Shown: positions 9,547 through 18,533, counted from the stretch's first letter. The stretch: DNA of 64,000 bases from Halobacteriales archaeon QS_4_70_19 (GCA_003020985.1 PXRM01000028.1:57596-121595); one strand, 5' to 3'. Notes: generated from the sequence alone by a model not told the origin. A program made the numbers and translations.

Positions 9547-9795
9547 CTACCCCTGGACCCCCCACGCGACCCGGTCCCAGAGCCGCTCGTAGCTGTAGTA
9601 CGTCGCGGTCTTCACGACGTTCGCCACGAGGCCGATGCTGAGCGCCGACGAGGTGTCGCCGGTCACGAGGTAGGCGACCGCGACCGTGATGCAGACCATC
9701 ACCGCGCGGTAGAGCACCGTCTTCACGACGGCGCGTGCGAGCGCCTGGTGCGGACGGCGGGCGAGGAGCCCATCGGGGACCGACCCCATATCCAT
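9547..9795 (-). CDS. DUF2061 family small membrane protein
   Basis: 82 residues with two membrane helices (VLYRAVMVCITVAVAYLV and ALSIGLVANVVKTATYY). The pattern K-x(4)-YR, VTGD, NxxK and YYxxERLWDRVAWG is the DUF2061 signature. The function of the family is unknown; it is sometimes found next to sulfate-assimilation genes in bacteria. Here it lies just downstream of azlD on the same strand, separated by 66 bases, and probably has its own promoter. Confidence 0.85.
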   Translation of the reverse strand: MDMGSVPDGLLARRPHQALARAVVKTVLYRAVMVCITVAVAYLVTGDTSSALSIGLVANVVKTATYYSYERLWDRVAWGVQG

Positions 9796-9861
9796 CGGTT
9801 CGCTCGCGCTCCGTAAGTAACCACCAGACTTTGCAAATTTCGTGGAAACAACCAGTACCAG

Positions 9862-10209
9862 TTACACGACTCCGCCGACCGCGTCGAGCACGACCAGTGC
9901 GACCATTCCGACGGAGATGGTGGCGAGGACGCTCTCGGTCCGCCAGGCGACGAGTGCGGCCAGCGCGCCCGCGAGCAGGCGGTCGTTGCCGAGGACGGTG
10001 GGGGCGCCGTCCGGCGCCACGAGTGCCGGAATCACCAGTGCCGCCAGCACCGCCGCCGGGACGTACCGGAGTGCGCGCTCCAGCCGCGGGGGCACGCCGC
10101 CCACGCGCTCGAACAGGAAGAGGAAGGACGCGCGCAGCAGGAACGTGCCGACGCCGGCGACGACGACGGCGAGCCACACGAAGCGGCCCGGGGGCGGTCC
10201 CGCGCTCAC
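9862..10209 (-). CDS. azlD: AzlD-family branched-chain amino-acid transport subunit
   Basis: 115 residues with three or four membrane segments. The opening GTFLLRASFLFLF followed by ALRYVPAAVLAALVIPAL is typical of AzlD, the small partner of AzlC. Together they form an amino-acid (branched-chain or azaleucine) exporter in the cytoplasmic membrane. Its ATG overlaps the azlC stop by four bases (ATGA), so the two are translationally coupled. Confidence 0.9.
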   Translation of the reverse strand: MSAGPPPGRFVWLAVVVAGVGTFLLRASFLFLFERVGGVPPRLERALRYVPAAVLAALVIPALVAPDGAPTVLGNDRLLAGALAALVAWRTESVLATISVGMVALVVLDAVGGVV

Positions 10210-10940
10210 GCGTGCCCCCCGCCGGGGCCGTCGTCACCGGTCCCGGCTGCATCGGCCCCCACCACTCCCTCCGCGAGGACCCCCGCCAGCACTCCCGCGA
10301 TGGCGCCGACCATCAGGCCGGCCTCCAGCGGGAGCCCGACGCCCACCGTCGCCACCCCGCCACCGACGGCCGCCGCGGCGCCCGTCGCTTGCCCCTCGAC
10401 GGCGGGAACCAGCAGCGCGAGGAAGGTGAGCGGGACGGCGAAGTCCAGCGGGAGCCAGGCCGGGACGCGCGCGCCGACGACCGCACCGACGACCGTGCAG
10501 ACCTGCCAGACGCCCCACAGCGGTGCCGCGGCACCGAGGTAGAACCAGCGGCGGTTCGTCCCGGGGTCGCGCTCGAACCGGGTCACCGACAGCGCGTACG
10601 CCTGGTCGGTCAGGAGGTACGCCTCCAGCGTCCGCCAGCGCCGCGGCTCGTCGAGCAGTTCGGGTGCGATCGACGCGCTGTACATCACCAGCCGCAGGTT
10701 GATGACGAGCACCGTCACGACGACGAGCGCCAGCGGCGCCCCGTCCCCGAGCAGGCCGATGGCCGCGAGCTGCGAGGCGCCGGCGAAGACGACCACCGAC
10801 AGGCCGACGGCGTCCAGCAGCGTCAGTCCCGCGTCGACGGCCGCGGCGCCCGCGACCAGGCCGAACGGGACGATGCCGACGATGATGGGGGCGACGGCCC
10901 GGGCCCCTGCCAGGAACGCGTCGCGTGCCGACTGTGTCAC
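10206..10940 (-). CDS. azlC: AzlC-family branched-chain amino-acid exporter, large subunit
   Basis: 244 residues, mostly hydrophobic. The N-terminal part VGIVPFGLVAGAAAVDAGL and the following VVVFAGASQLAAIGLL are hallmark AzlC motifs, and NLRLVMYSASIAPEL and LLTDQAYAL complete the family pattern. It should work with the overlapping AzlD as an amino-acid efflux system. An approximately 82-base palindromic element (11025-11106) lies about 85 bases upstream of its start, between this gene and the cupin gene. Confidence 0.92.
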   Translation of the reverse strand: MTQSARDAFLAGARAVAPIIVGIVPFGLVAGAAAVDAGLTLLDAVGLSVVVFAGASQLAAIGLLGDGAPLALVVVTVLVINLRLVMYSASIAPELLDEPRRWRTLEAYLLTDQAYALSVTRFERDPGTNRRWFYLGAAAPLWGVWQVCTVVGAVVGARVPAWLPLDFAVPLTFLALLVPAVEGQATGAAAAVGGGVATVGVGLPLEAGLMVGAIAGVLAGVLAEGVVGADAAGTGDDGPGGGHA

Positions 10941-11024
10941 GCCCCCGGCTCCGGCGGCTGGCGCGACGAGTCTTGCGGTTCGGCTGTCACGACCGTCGGC
11001 CGTCCCGTGCCACCGCGCTCACTC

Positions 11025-11106
11025 ATACGGATTACGCTACGTCATTTCCACATCGACCGTCCGCACACTGGCGGTCGTCGTGGGAAACAGTTAGCGTAAT
11101 CCGTAT
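11025..11106 (-). repeat. Palindromic element, copy A, abutting the cupin stop codon
   Basis: 82 bases bounded by perfect 15-bp inverted repeats, ATACGGATTACGCTA on the left and its complement TAGCGTAATCCGTAT on the right. The inner arms (TTTCCACATCGACCG against CGGTCGTCGTGGGAAA) also nearly pair, leaving a loop of about 12 bases. Read on the minus strand, the element begins immediately at the TGA stop of the cupin gene. Related copies are at 36799-36879 and 44996-45076. Confidence 0.9.
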
Positions 11107-11633
11107 CAGGCGACCTGGAGTTCGTTGCCACAGACGTTGCAGTAGACGACCATCCCGTCGTCCGGCTCGCGAACGCCGTGGCTGGTGATTCCGTCGCACT
11201 CGCTGCAGGGGGCGAACGACTCCAGCGCCTCCCAGTCGTGTCGCGAGTCCGGTGCCGCGATGGCGAGTCCGACGACCTGGCCGTCGGACCTGTTCCGACC
11301 GCACTGGAACTGCCCCGGCGGGAAGCGGATCACCTCGCCGGCGAACACCTCCACGGCCTCCGTCTCCGGCCGCTCGCTCGCGTGCCCCTCGGCGTGGTCC
11401 TCGTCGGGCTCGGGCCCCACGTCGAACGTGGCGGTGCCCTCCACGATGTAGAACACCTCCTCCTGGTCGTGGTGGGTGTGGAGGCCGCCGGAGAACTGCT
11501 CGCCCGGGGAGAGGTCGAACCGGACGACGGTCACGTCCTCGGCGTTCAGCGCGTCCGTGACGGGCCGGCGGTCCTGGTTGACCCCCATCGGATGCGGGTC
11601 CTCCCGTACGTCGTCGATGGCGATGTGCTTCAT
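11106..11633 (-). CDS. Cupin-domain protein with C-terminal zinc ribbon
   Basis: 175 residues. Cupin motif 1 is GGLHTHHDQEEVFYIVEGTATFDVG (G-x5-HxH-x(3,4)-E-x6-G), and motif 2 follows around GEVIRFPPGQFQCGRN. This gives a beta-barrel with a likely metal site. After residue about 140, CSECDGI and CNVCGNEL form a zinc-ribbon knuckle pair. Fusions of this kind are common among uncharacterised haloarchaeal proteins, and the ligand is unknown. The start at 11633 is chosen because the track start lies far upstream of the cupin fold and CTTACGTACC sits about 25 bases before this ATG. The last codon is followed directly by palindromic element copy A. Confidence 0.85.
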   Translation of the reverse strand: MKHIAIDDVREDPHPMGVNQDRRPVTDALNAEDVTVVRFDLSPGEQFSGGLHTHHDQEEVFYIVEGTATFDVGPEPDEDHAEGHASERPETEAVEVFAGEVIRFPPGQFQCGRNRSDGQVVGLAIAAPDSRHDWEALESFAPCSECDGITSHGVREPDDGMVVYCNVCGNELQVA

Positions 11634-11815
11634 GGGCCGTCTGCGAGCGGCCGGTACGTAAGCGTACGTGGCTCGCTCCCCGAGTGGCGGATCCGCGCCC
11701 GGGTAGGTGCCGGGTCGTCCCCTCCGGTTCCGGCACCGTTTACCGACACCACGGCATGCTGTCACACGGCGAAACCCGTGCGAGCGGCCCACAGACGCCG
11801 TGTAGAAGCGCTAGC

Positions 11816-11823
11816 CTTTTATG
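11816..11823 (+). promoter_or_regulatory. TATA box of the ribosomal-protein operon
   Basis: CTTTTATG in GC-rich flanks, 56-63 bases before the first ATG of the operon (11879). This predicts a short 5' leader of about 30 bases. Confidence 0.55.
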
Positions 11824-11878
11824 CGGGCGTTCGGTACGACCGGCACAGTCTAGTGGCCAGGCGTGGAAGCGCCACGGC

Positions 11879-12826
11879 ATGACACGCAGCGTGCTCGTGC
11901 CGTCGTCACTGGTCCGGGAGGCCGAGGACAAGCGGGCTGCGACCCGCAAGCTCGGCGACGTCGCCCGTGCGGCGGCGGTCTTCCGGGTCGACCGGCTGGT
12001 CGTCTACCCCGACCCCGTCGGGGAGGCGGACGCCGGCTGGGGTGACGACGGGTTCGTGCACACCGTACTCGCGTACGCCGCCACGGCGCCCTACCTCCGA
12101 AAGGAGGCCTGGGGCAGGCGGAGCGAACTGGAGTACGCGGGCGTGCTGCCGCCGCTCCACCTGGGTGCACAGACCGGCTCCGGATCGAACGGTTCGGGGT
12201 CGTCAAGACAGGGCATCGTGACCGAGGTCGGACCTGAGAAGCGCGTCCGGGTCAATTGCGGCCTGCAACACCCGATCTCCCTGCCGGTGCCTCCAGGGAT
12301 GGAGGTGCCGCGCGAGGGGGAGCGCGTGACTGTCAGGGTTTCCTCGCGCGAACCGGTCCGCGCCAGACTCGTCGACGAACCCCAGCCGGGGTTCGACGTC
12401 GAACGCGCGGATCTGGCTGCCACGCTCGCCCGGGCCGACGCCGGCGTCCGTATCGCCGCGTCCCGGTTCGGGACCGAGCTGACCGTCGCCCGACTCGACT
12501 CCCTTCGCGGGGAGTGCGAGGCGGCCGGCGGCTGGACGATGGCGTTCGGCGCCCCCGAACGGGGGCTGCCGGCAATCCTCGGCGAGGACGCCGAGGCCAT
12601 CCGGGCAGCGCGCGAGGGAGCTCCGAGTGAGACTGGTACCGTGGCCGTGGCCGGCCACACAGCGGACGACGACGGCGCGCCCGCGACGGGCGCATCCGAC
12701 AACGAACCGCGCGAACCGCGGTTCGACCTCTGGCTCAACACGGTCCCCGACCAGGGCAGCGAGACGGTGCGAACGGAGGAGGCGATGTTCGCGTCGCTCT
12801 CGCCCCTGCGTCTCCCCCTCGAGTAG
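11879..12826 (+). CDS. Putative SPOUT-type RNA methyltransferase (COG2106/DUF171 family)
   Basis: 315 residues of the archaeal/eukaryotic SPOUT class of SAM-dependent RNA methyltransferases. The N-terminal half contains GDVARAAAVFRVDRLVVYPD and LRKEAW. An inserted OB-like domain (GIVTEVGPEKRVRVNCGL) is followed by the C-terminal knot region GWTMAFGAPERGLPAIL. This gene sits just upstream of rpl3 in haloarchaeal ribosomal operons, which suggests rRNA modification. The track start at 11684 overlaps unrelated sequence; the ATG at 11879 begins the conserved MTRSVLVPSSL. The C-terminal 35 residues after the knot are acidic and low-complexity. Target nucleotide not determinable here. Confidence 0.85.
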   Translation: MTRSVLVPSSLVREAEDKRAATRKLGDVARAAAVFRVDRLVVYPDPVGEADAGWGDDGFVHTVLAYAATAPYLRKEAWGRRSELEYAGVLPPLHLGAQTGSGSNGSGSSRQGIVTEVGPEKRVRVNCGLQHPISLPVPPGMEVPREGERVTVRVSSREPVRARLVDEPQPGFDVERADLAATLARADAGVRIAASRFGTELTVARLDSLRGECEAAGGWTMAFGAPERGLPAILGEDAEAIRAAREGAPSETGTVAVAGHTADDDGAPATGASDNEPREPRFDLWLNTVPDQGSETVRTEEAMFASLSPLRLPLE

Positions 12827-12956
12827 GGGGTTCGGGGGCGCCGAGTGCCACGATGTGCGACGAGGGACGCCCACGCGCGTTGCGTGCGGCGGGGACATAC
12901 AGGACCCTCGTCGCCGGCACGAGACGCCCACCAGACAAGACAGAGGTAGACAACAC

Positions 12957-13964
12957 ATGCCACAACCAAGCAGACCACGCAAGGGCTCGCTGGGCTACAG
13001 CCCGCGGTCGCGGACGGCCAGCGAGGTGCCCCGCATCTCGACCTGGCCCGACGACGGCGACCAGCCTGCCATCCAGGGGTTCGCCGGCTACAAGGCCGGC
13101 ATGACGCACGTCGTCACGATCAACGACGAACCCGACTCCCCCCGCGAGGGGATGGAGGAAACCGTCCCCGTGACGGTCGTGGAGACGCCGCCGGTCCGCG
13201 CCGCGGCCCTGCGTGCCTACGAATCGACGCCGTACGGACAGCGACCGATCACGGAGGTATGGGCCGACGCCGAGAACCGGCACGACGACCTCGAGCGTAC
13301 GGTCTCCGCCCCCGACGAGATGGACGACGCGGACCTCCAGACGGCCCTTGACGAGGGCCGCGTGGACGACGTGCGCCTCATCACGCACACCGTCCCCGGG
13401 GGACTCCCGAGCGTCCCGAAGACGACCCCTGACGTGATGGAGACGCGCGTCGGCGGCCCCGCCGTCGACGACCGCGTCGAGTTCGCCATGGACCTCCTCG
13501 AAGAGGGCGGCGAGCACGACATCACCGACGTGTTCCGCGCCGGCGAGTACGCCGACGTCGCGGGCGTCACGAAGGGGAAGGGCACCCAGGGCCCGGTCAA
13601 GCGCTGGGGCGTCCAGAAGCGGAAGGGCAAGCACGCACGCCAGGGGTGGCGCCGACGCATCGGCAACCTCGGCCCGTGGAACCCCTCCCGCGTCCGCTCG
13701 ACGGTCCCGCAGCAGGGGCAGATGGGCTACAGCCAGCGGACGGAACTGAACAAGCGACTCCTCGCGCTGGACGAGGGCGAGATGGCGCCGGACGGCGGCT
13801 TCGTCAACTACGGCGAGGTCGACGGCCCGTACGCGCTGATCAAGGGCTCCGTTCCGGGCCCGAACAAGCGCCTCCTGCGCTTTCGCCCCGCGGTCCGCGC
13901 GACGAAGCAGCCGCCCCTCGACCCCGAGGTGCGGTACGTCTCGACGGAATCCAACCAGGGATAG
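12957..13964 (+). CDS. rpl3: 50S ribosomal protein L3
   Basis: 335 residues, the usual archaeal length. Archaeal/eukaryotic L3 motifs are clear: GFAGYKAGMTHVV near residue 40, GVTKGKGTQGPVKRWGVQ, and the long loop that reaches the peptidyl-transferase centre, HARQGWRRRIGNLGPW. L3 is an early-assembling 23S rRNA-binding protein. The track frame opens far upstream (12627) inside the preceding gene. The ATG at 12957 gives the conserved MPQPSRPRKGSLGY start. The 130-base gap before it contains an ACATAC box that might provide a second promoter. Confidence 0.97.
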   Translation: MPQPSRPRKGSLGYSPRSRTASEVPRISTWPDDGDQPAIQGFAGYKAGMTHVVTINDEPDSPREGMEETVPVTVVETPPVRAAALRAYESTPYGQRPITEVWADAENRHDDLERTVSAPDEMDDADLQTALDEGRVDDVRLITHTVPGGLPSVPKTTPDVMETRVGGPAVDDRVEFAMDLLEEGGEHDITDVFRAGEYADVAGVTKGKGTQGPVKRWGVQKRKGKHARQGWRRRIGNLGPWNPSRVRSTVPQQGQMGYSQRTELNKRLLALDEGEMAPDGGFVNYGEVDGPYALIKGSVPGPNKRLLRFRPAVRATKQPPLDPEVRYVSTESNQG

Positions 13965-13967
13965 ATC

Positions 13968-14714
13968 ATGGAAGCAACAGTACGCGACCTGGAGGGCGAG
14001 GACGCTGGCAGCGTGGAGCTGCCGGACGTGTTCGAGACGGTCCACCGACCGGACCTCATCAAGCGAGCCGTGCTCGCCGCCCAGGCCAACCGACGACAGG
14101 ACTACGGTACCGACGAGTTCGCGGGCCTGCGGACGCCCGCCGAGTCCCCCGGCTCCGGCCGCGGGATGGCGCACGTCCCCCGGCAGAACGGTGTCGCGAA
14201 GCGCGTCCCCCAGACGGTGGGCGGCCGCGTGGCGCACCCGCCGAAGGCCGAGAAGGACCGCACGCTCGATATCAACGACAAGGAACGGCAACTCGCCGTC
14301 CGCTCGGCCATCGCGGCCACCGCGGACGGCGACCTCGTTCGCGAGCGCGGGCACGCAGTCGACGACGACGTCGACTTCCCGCTCGTCGTCTCCGACGAGT
14401 TCGAGGACCTCCAGAAGACACAGGAGGCCCTCGCCACGCTCGAGTCACTCGGCGTCGCCCGCGACGTCGACCGTGCCGACGACGGCCGGACGGTCCGGTC
14501 GGGCAAGGGCAAGGGCCGCGGCCGGAAGTACAAGCAGCCCAAGTCCGTGCTCGTCGTGACCAGCGAGGAGCCCTCGCGCGCCGCCCGCAACCTCGCGGGC
14601 GTCGACGTCGCGACGGCCGACGAGGTCAACGCGGAGGATCTCGCGCCCGGCACGCACGCCGGTCGACTCACCCTGTTCACCGAGTCCGCCATCGAGGAGG
14701 TGGCCGACCGATGA
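13968..14714 (+). CDS. rpl4: 50S ribosomal protein L4
   Basis: 248 residues of the archaeal L4e/L4p family. The extended loop lining the exit tunnel is visible as GSGRGMAHVPRQNGVAKRVPQTVGGRVAHPP, and RGRKYKQPKSVLVV is the conserved C-terminal core. It starts 3 bases after the rpl3 stop and its stop overlaps the rpl23 start (ATGA). Confidence 0.97.
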   Translation: MEATVRDLEGEDAGSVELPDVFETVHRPDLIKRAVLAAQANRRQDYGTDEFAGLRTPAESPGSGRGMAHVPRQNGVAKRVPQTVGGRVAHPPKAEKDRTLDINDKERQLAVRSAIAATADGDLVRERGHAVDDDVDFPLVVSDEFEDLQKTQEALATLESLGVARDVDRADDGRTVRSGKGKGRGRKYKQPKSVLVVTSEEPSRAARNLAGVDVATADEVNAEDLAPGTHAGRLTLFTESAIEEVADR

Positions 14715-14968
14715 CGGGGGACGTCGTCAAGCACCCGCTCGTCACGGAGAAGGCGATGAACAAGATGGACTTCGAGAACAAGCTCGAGTTCGTCTGTGAC
14801 ATGAGCGCCACGAAGGGCGACATCAGGGAGGCGGTGGAGGACCGCTTCGACGTGCGGGTCACCAACGTCAACACCCAGAACAGGATGCAGGGTCACAAGA
14901 AGGCGACAATCACGCTTCACGAGGACGACGACGCACAGGACGTCGCGTCCCGCGTGGGGGTGTTCTAG
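14711..14968 (+). CDS. rpl23: 50S ribosomal protein L23
   Basis: 85 residues, standard for archaeal L23, which binds domain III of 23S rRNA at the exit-tunnel mouth where SRP docks. VVKHPLVTEKAMNKMDFENKL at the start and VNTQNRMQGHKKATITL towards the end are family signatures. The ORF track only lists a longer frame opened at an upstream GTG; the ATG at 14711 overlaps the rpl4 stop by four bases and gives the correct N-terminus. Confidence 0.96.
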   Translation: MTGDVVKHPLVTEKAMNKMDFENKLEFVCDMSATKGDIREAVEDRFDVRVTNVNTQNRMQGHKKATITLHEDDDAQDVASRVGVF

Positions 14969-15727
14969 ATGGGGCGTCGCATCCAGGGCCAGCGACGTGG
15001 GCGCGGTACGCCCACGTTCCGTGCGCCCTCGCACCGCTACAAGGCGGATCTCTCCCACCGGAAGGTGGAGGACAGCCGGACGGAATCCGGCGACGGCGAC
15101 GTGGTCGCCGGGGAGATCATCGACATCGAGCACGACCCCGCGCGCAGTGCACCGGTCGCGGACGTGGAGTTCGAGGACGGCGACCGCCGTCTCGTGCTCG
15201 CCCCCGAGGGTATCGCCGTCGGGGACACGCTCCAGGTCGGTGTCAGCGCCGAAGTCGCGCCGGGCAACACGCTCCCGCTGGCCGAGATCCCGGAAGGGGT
15301 CCCGGTCTGCAACGTGGAGCGCCAGCCCGGTGACGGCGGGAAGTTCGCGCGCGCCTCCGGCGTCAGCGCGGACCTGCTGACCCACGACCGCAACGCGGCC
15401 GTGGTCCAGCTCCCGTCGGGCGAGGTCCGACGCCTCAGCCCGGACTGCCGCGCCACCATCGGCGTGGTCGCCGGCGGCGGCCGGACGGAGAAGCCGTTCG
15501 TCAAGGCCGGCAACAAGCACCACAAGATGCGCGCTCGCGGTGGGAAGTACCCCACCGTCCGGGGCGTGGCGATGAACGCCGTCGACCACCCGTTCGGTGG
15601 CGGCGGCCGCCAGCACCCCGGCAAGCCGAAGAGCATCTCCCGGAACGCCCCGCCGGGACGCAAGGTCGGTGACATCTCCTCGCGGCGGACGGGCCGCGGG
15701 GGCAAAGGGGGCCGAGACAAATCATGA
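14969..15727 (+). CDS. rpl2: 50S ribosomal protein L2
   Basis: 252 residues. L2 contacts the peptidyl-transferase centre and subunit bridge. Seen in sequence: [20 protein letters not shown] start, [19 protein letters not shown], and the conserved C-terminal loop [17 protein letters not shown] with the essential His. The ATG follows the rpl23 stop with no gap. Confidence 0.97.
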   Translation: MGRRIQGQRRGRGTPTFRAPSHRYKADLSHRKVEDSRTESGDGDVVAGEIIDIEHDPARSAPVADVEFEDGDRRLVLAPEGIAVGDTLQVGVSAEVAPGNTLPLAEIPEGVPVCNVERQPGDGGKFARASGVSADLLTHDRNAAVVQLPSGEVRRLSPDCRATIGVVAGGGRTEKPFVKAGNKHHKMRARGGKYPTVRGVAMNAVDHPFGGGGRQHPGKPKSISRNAPPGRKVGDISSRRTGRGGKGGRDKS

Positions 15728-16152
15728 GTTCCGAATACCAGATCGGCCGCGACAAGGACGAGGAGTTCACGTTCCGCGGTCACACGCTCGACGAACTGCA
15801 GGAGCTGTCGCTGGAGGAGGTCGCGGAGCTGCTACCCGCCCGCCAGCGGCGGAGCATTACCCGGGGGCTGACGACCGAGCAGGAGAAGCTGCTCGAGAAG
15901 GCTCGCGACGCCGAGGAGGAGACGACGGCAAACGACCCGCTCCGGACCCACCTGCGGGACATGCCGATCGTCCCCGGGATGGTCGGCCTCACCTTCGAGG
16001 TGTACAACGGCCACGAGTTCGAGCGGGTCCTGGTCGAGCCGGAGATGCTGGGCCACTTCCTGGGCGAGTTCACCCTCACCCGCACCTCGGTCGAACACGG
16101 CCAGGCCGGCATCGGCGCGACCCGGTCCTCGAAGTTCGTGCCCCTCAAGTAA
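15724..16152 (+). CDS. rps19: 30S ribosomal protein S19
   Basis: 142 residues of the archaeal/eukaryotic S19p/S15e type, which sits in the head of the small subunit. [52 protein letters not shown] and the C-terminal [13 protein letters not shown] are recognisable. It overlaps the rpl2 stop by four bases. Confidence 0.97.
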   Translation: MSSEYQIGRDKDEEFTFRGHTLDELQELSLEEVAELLPARQRRSITRGLTTEQEKLLEKARDAEEETTANDPLRTHLRDMPIVPGMVGLTFEVYNGHEFERVLVEPEMLGHFLGEFTLTRTSVEHGQAGIGATRSSKFVPLK

Positions 16153-16155
16153 ACC

Positions 16156-16620
16156 ATGGGAATCAGCTACTCGGTAGACGTCGACCCGGACTCCACCGCG
16201 AAAGCGATGCTCCGGGAGCGGCACATGAGCCACAAGCACAGCAAGGAGATCGCAAAGGAAATCAAGGGCATGACGGCCGGCGAGGCCGTCGACTACCTCG
16301 AAGCGGTAGTCGCCGGCGAGCAGTCGGTCCCGTTCAAGTCCCACAACTCCGGCGTCGGTCACCGCAACGACATCGACGGCTGGGACGCCGGTCGCTACCC
16401 CGAGAAGGCGAGCAAGGCGTTCCTCGACCTGCTGGAGAACGCCACCGGCAACGCCGACCACCAGGGGTTCGACGGCGAGACGATGGAGATCATCCACGTC
16501 GCCGCCCACAAGGTGGGCGAGTCCCCGGGGCGCAAGCCCCGCGCGTTCGGACGCGCCTCCGAGTGGAACACCCCGCAGGTCGACGTCGAACTGGTCCTCT
16601 CCGAGGCGGGTGACGAGTAA
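16156..16620 (+). CDS. rpl22: 50S ribosomal protein L22
   Basis: 154 residues of archaeal L22, which lines the peptide exit tunnel. Signatures are MGISYSVDVDPDSTAKAML at the start, the VPFKSHNSGVGHRN region, and the beta-hairpin tip GESPGRKPRAFGRASEW. It starts three bases after the rps19 stop, and its stop TAA overlaps the rps3 ATG by one base. Confidence 0.97.
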   Translation: MGISYSVDVDPDSTAKAMLRERHMSHKHSKEIAKEIKGMTAGEAVDYLEAVVAGEQSVPFKSHNSGVGHRNDIDGWDAGRYPEKASKAFLDLLENATGNADHQGFDGETMEIIHVAAHKVGESPGRKPRAFGRASEWNTPQVDVELVLSEAGDE

Positions 16621-17654
16621 TGGCGGACGAGCATCAGTTCATCGAGAACGGTCTCGAGCGGACCCAGATCGACGAGTTCTTCAAGTCCGAACTGTCCCGA
16701 GCGGGCTACGGCGGCATGGACGTCGCCCAGACCCCGATGGGGACCCAGATCGTCCTGAAGGCCGAGAAGCCCGGGATGGTCATCGGCAAGGGCGGGAAGA
16801 ACATCCGGAAGATCACGTCCGAGCTCGAGTCCCGCTTCGACATGGACGACCCGCAGATCGACGTTCAGGAGGTTGACGAGCCGGACCTGAACGCCCAGAT
16901 CGTCGCCGACCGGCTGGCCAACGCACTCGAGCGTGGCTGGTACTTCCGGAAGGCCGGCCACACGACCATCGACCGCATCATGGAGTCCGGCGCGAAGGGC
17001 GCCGAGATCGTCCTGAGCGGGAAGGTCACGGGCGCCCGCTCGCGCGTGGAGAAGTTCAACCGCGGCTACATCAAGCACAACGGCGAACCCGCCGAGACCG
17101 TCGTCGACCACGGGCAGGGCGTCGCGGTGATGAAACTCGGCACCATCGGTGTCGACGTGAAGATCATCGGCCCCGACGCCGAGCTCCCCGACGACTTCGA
17201 GGTCCACGAGGACGTCGAGGTCGAGGACTACATCGAGGAGCCCGAGGAGGGCGTCGAGGAGCTGCTCGAGGGCGAGCCCGACGAGGCCGACGAAGCGGGC
17301 ACCGCCGGTGAGCACGGTGACGACACCGACGGGCTCGCCGACACCGTCGAGGGCGACGCCGCCGACATCGAGGAGGAGGTCCTCGAGGAGGAGACCCTCG
17401 ACGAGGAGGTCCTCGAGGAGGACGAGGCGCCCGCCGAACCCGTCGAGCCCGACGCGGAGATCGAGGAGGACCTCGACGAACTCGAGGAGTCCGTCGAGGA
17501 GGAGGCCGACGAGCTGCTGGAACAGATGCCCGACGAGGCCGACGAGGGCGCCCAGGCTCCGGCCGATACGGAAGCGAACGAGGAAGCGAAAGCGGACGAG
17601 GCCGGGACCGAGGAGACTGCGGCCGACGATGACGACGAGGAGGGTGAGCAATGA
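16620..17654 (+). CDS. rps3: 30S ribosomal protein S3 with long acidic C-terminal tail
   Basis: The N-terminal 200 residues are a normal archaeal S3: a KH domain with [13 protein letters not shown], then the S3 C-terminal domain around [20 protein letters not shown] and [15 protein letters not shown]. This is followed by about 135 residues that are mostly Glu and Asp with internal repeats ([20 protein letters not shown]). Haloarchaeal S3 proteins do carry acidic tails, and at 344 residues this one is on the long side. The tail is probably disordered and solvent-exposed. Its stop overlaps the rpl29 ATG (ATGA). Confidence 0.96.
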   Translation: MADEHQFIENGLERTQIDEFFKSELSRAGYGGMDVAQTPMGTQIVLKAEKPGMVIGKGGKNIRKITSELESRFDMDDPQIDVQEVDEPDLNAQIVADRLANALERGWYFRKAGHTTIDRIMESGAKGAEIVLSGKVTGARSRVEKFNRGYIKHNGEPAETVVDHGQGVAVMKLGTIGVDVKIIGPDAELPDDFEVHEDVEVEDYIEEPEEGVEELLEGEPDEADEAGTAGEHGDDTDGLADTVEGDAADIEEEVLEEETLDEEVLEEDEAPAEPVEPDAEIEEDLDELEESVEEEADELLEQMPDEADEGAQAPADTEANEEAKADEAGTEETAADDDDEEGEQ

Positions 17655-17854
17655 CCATCCTACACGCCGAGGAGATCCGCGACATGACGCCCGCAGAGCG
17701 GGAGGCCGAGCTCGAGGAGCTCGAGACGGAGCTGCTGAACGCGCGCGCCGTCCAGGCCGCGGGTGGTGCCCCGGACGACCCCGGGCGCATCCCGGAGCTC
17801 CGCAAGGCCATCGCCCGCATCAAGACGATCCAGAACGAGGAGGCCGACGAGTGA
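17651..17854 (+). CDS. rpl29: 50S ribosomal protein L29
   Basis: 67 residues. The two-helix L29 pattern is present: [28 protein letters not shown], then [20 protein letters not shown]29 lies near the exit tunnel next to L23. It is four-base coupled to rps3 upstream. Confidence 0.95.
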   Translation: MTILHAEEIRDMTPAEREAELEELETELLNARAVQAAGGAPDDPGRIPELRKAIARIKTIQNEEADE

Positions 17855-17856
17855 CG

Positions 17857-18216
17857 ATGCTGACCCCCGAGACGCTGCCGCGCCACGAACTCGCCGGCCT
17901 ACGGGTCCGCGTCACCGACGCCACCCACCGCGGGTACGTCGGCATCGCGGGCCGCGTGGTCGAGGAGACGGAGCGGACGCTCCACGTCGGAGCCAGTGGC
18001 ACGGACGGCGCGGGGGTCGGCGTGCGGCAGGTCCCGAAGGCGGCGGCGACGTTCGAGTTCCGCCTGCCCACGGGGACGACGCCGGACGATGACGCCTCGG
18101 CGCGCCACGGTGGCGTGCAGGAGGCCGAGGAGGCGTACGTGACCGTGGCCGGCGAGCGACTCGTCGCCCGCCCGGCCCGACGGACCGAACACAGAGGTGA
18201 TTCGATATGGCGCTAG
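17857..18216 (+). CDS. rnp1: Ribonuclease P protein component 1 (Rpp29/Pop4)
   Basis: 119-residue archaeal Rpp29, a protein subunit of RNase P that helps the RNA subunit process tRNA 5' ends. The family core is visible as HELAGLRVRVTDATHRGYVGIAGRVVEETERTL with later strands FEFRLP and GERLVARPARR. Its position between L29 and S17 is the conserved archaeal location. The ORF track shows only a longer frame. ATG 17857 is used, although GTG 17851 in the same frame overlaps the rpl29 stop and is also possible. The matching RNase P RNA gene is in this window at about 58.6-59.0 kb. Confidence 0.9.
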   Translation: MLTPETLPRHELAGLRVRVTDATHRGYVGIAGRVVEETERTLHVGASGTDGAGVGVRQVPKAAATFEFRLPTGTTPDDDASARHGGVQEAEEAYVTVAGERLVARPARRTEHRGDSIWR

Positions 18217-18533
18217 GACTGAACGCAACCGAACCTGAGGCGGCCTGTGCCGACCCCAACTGTCCCTTCCACGGGGAGCTCTCCGTGCGGGGCGGGGTCA
18301 TCGAGGGACAGGTAGCCTCGACAGACATGGACAAGACCGTCGTCGTCGAGCGGGAGTACGACGTGCAGGTCCCGAAGTACGACCGGCTGATGAAGCGCCG
18401 GTCGCGGGTCCCCGCACACCACCCGCCGTGCCTCGAGGTAGAGGTCGGCGACACGGTCCGTATCGCAGAGACACGGCCGCTCTCGAAGACGAAGAGCCAC
18501 GTCGTGATCGACAGCAAGGAGGGCGAGAGCTGA
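18207..18533 (+). CDS. rps17: 30S ribosomal protein S17
   Basis: 108 residues of the archaeal S17/S11e type, a 16S rRNA-binding OB-fold protein. [46 protein letters not shown] and [21 protein letters not shown] are the expected motifs. The ATG lies inside the end of rnp1 (10-base overlap). GAGGTGA seven bases upstream is a clear ribosome-binding site. Confidence 0.96.
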   Translation: MALGLNATEPEAACADPNCPFHGELSVRGGVIEGQVASTDMDKTVVVEREYDVQVPKYDRLMKRRSRVPAHHPPCLEVEVGDTVRIAETRPLSKTKSHVVIDSKEGES

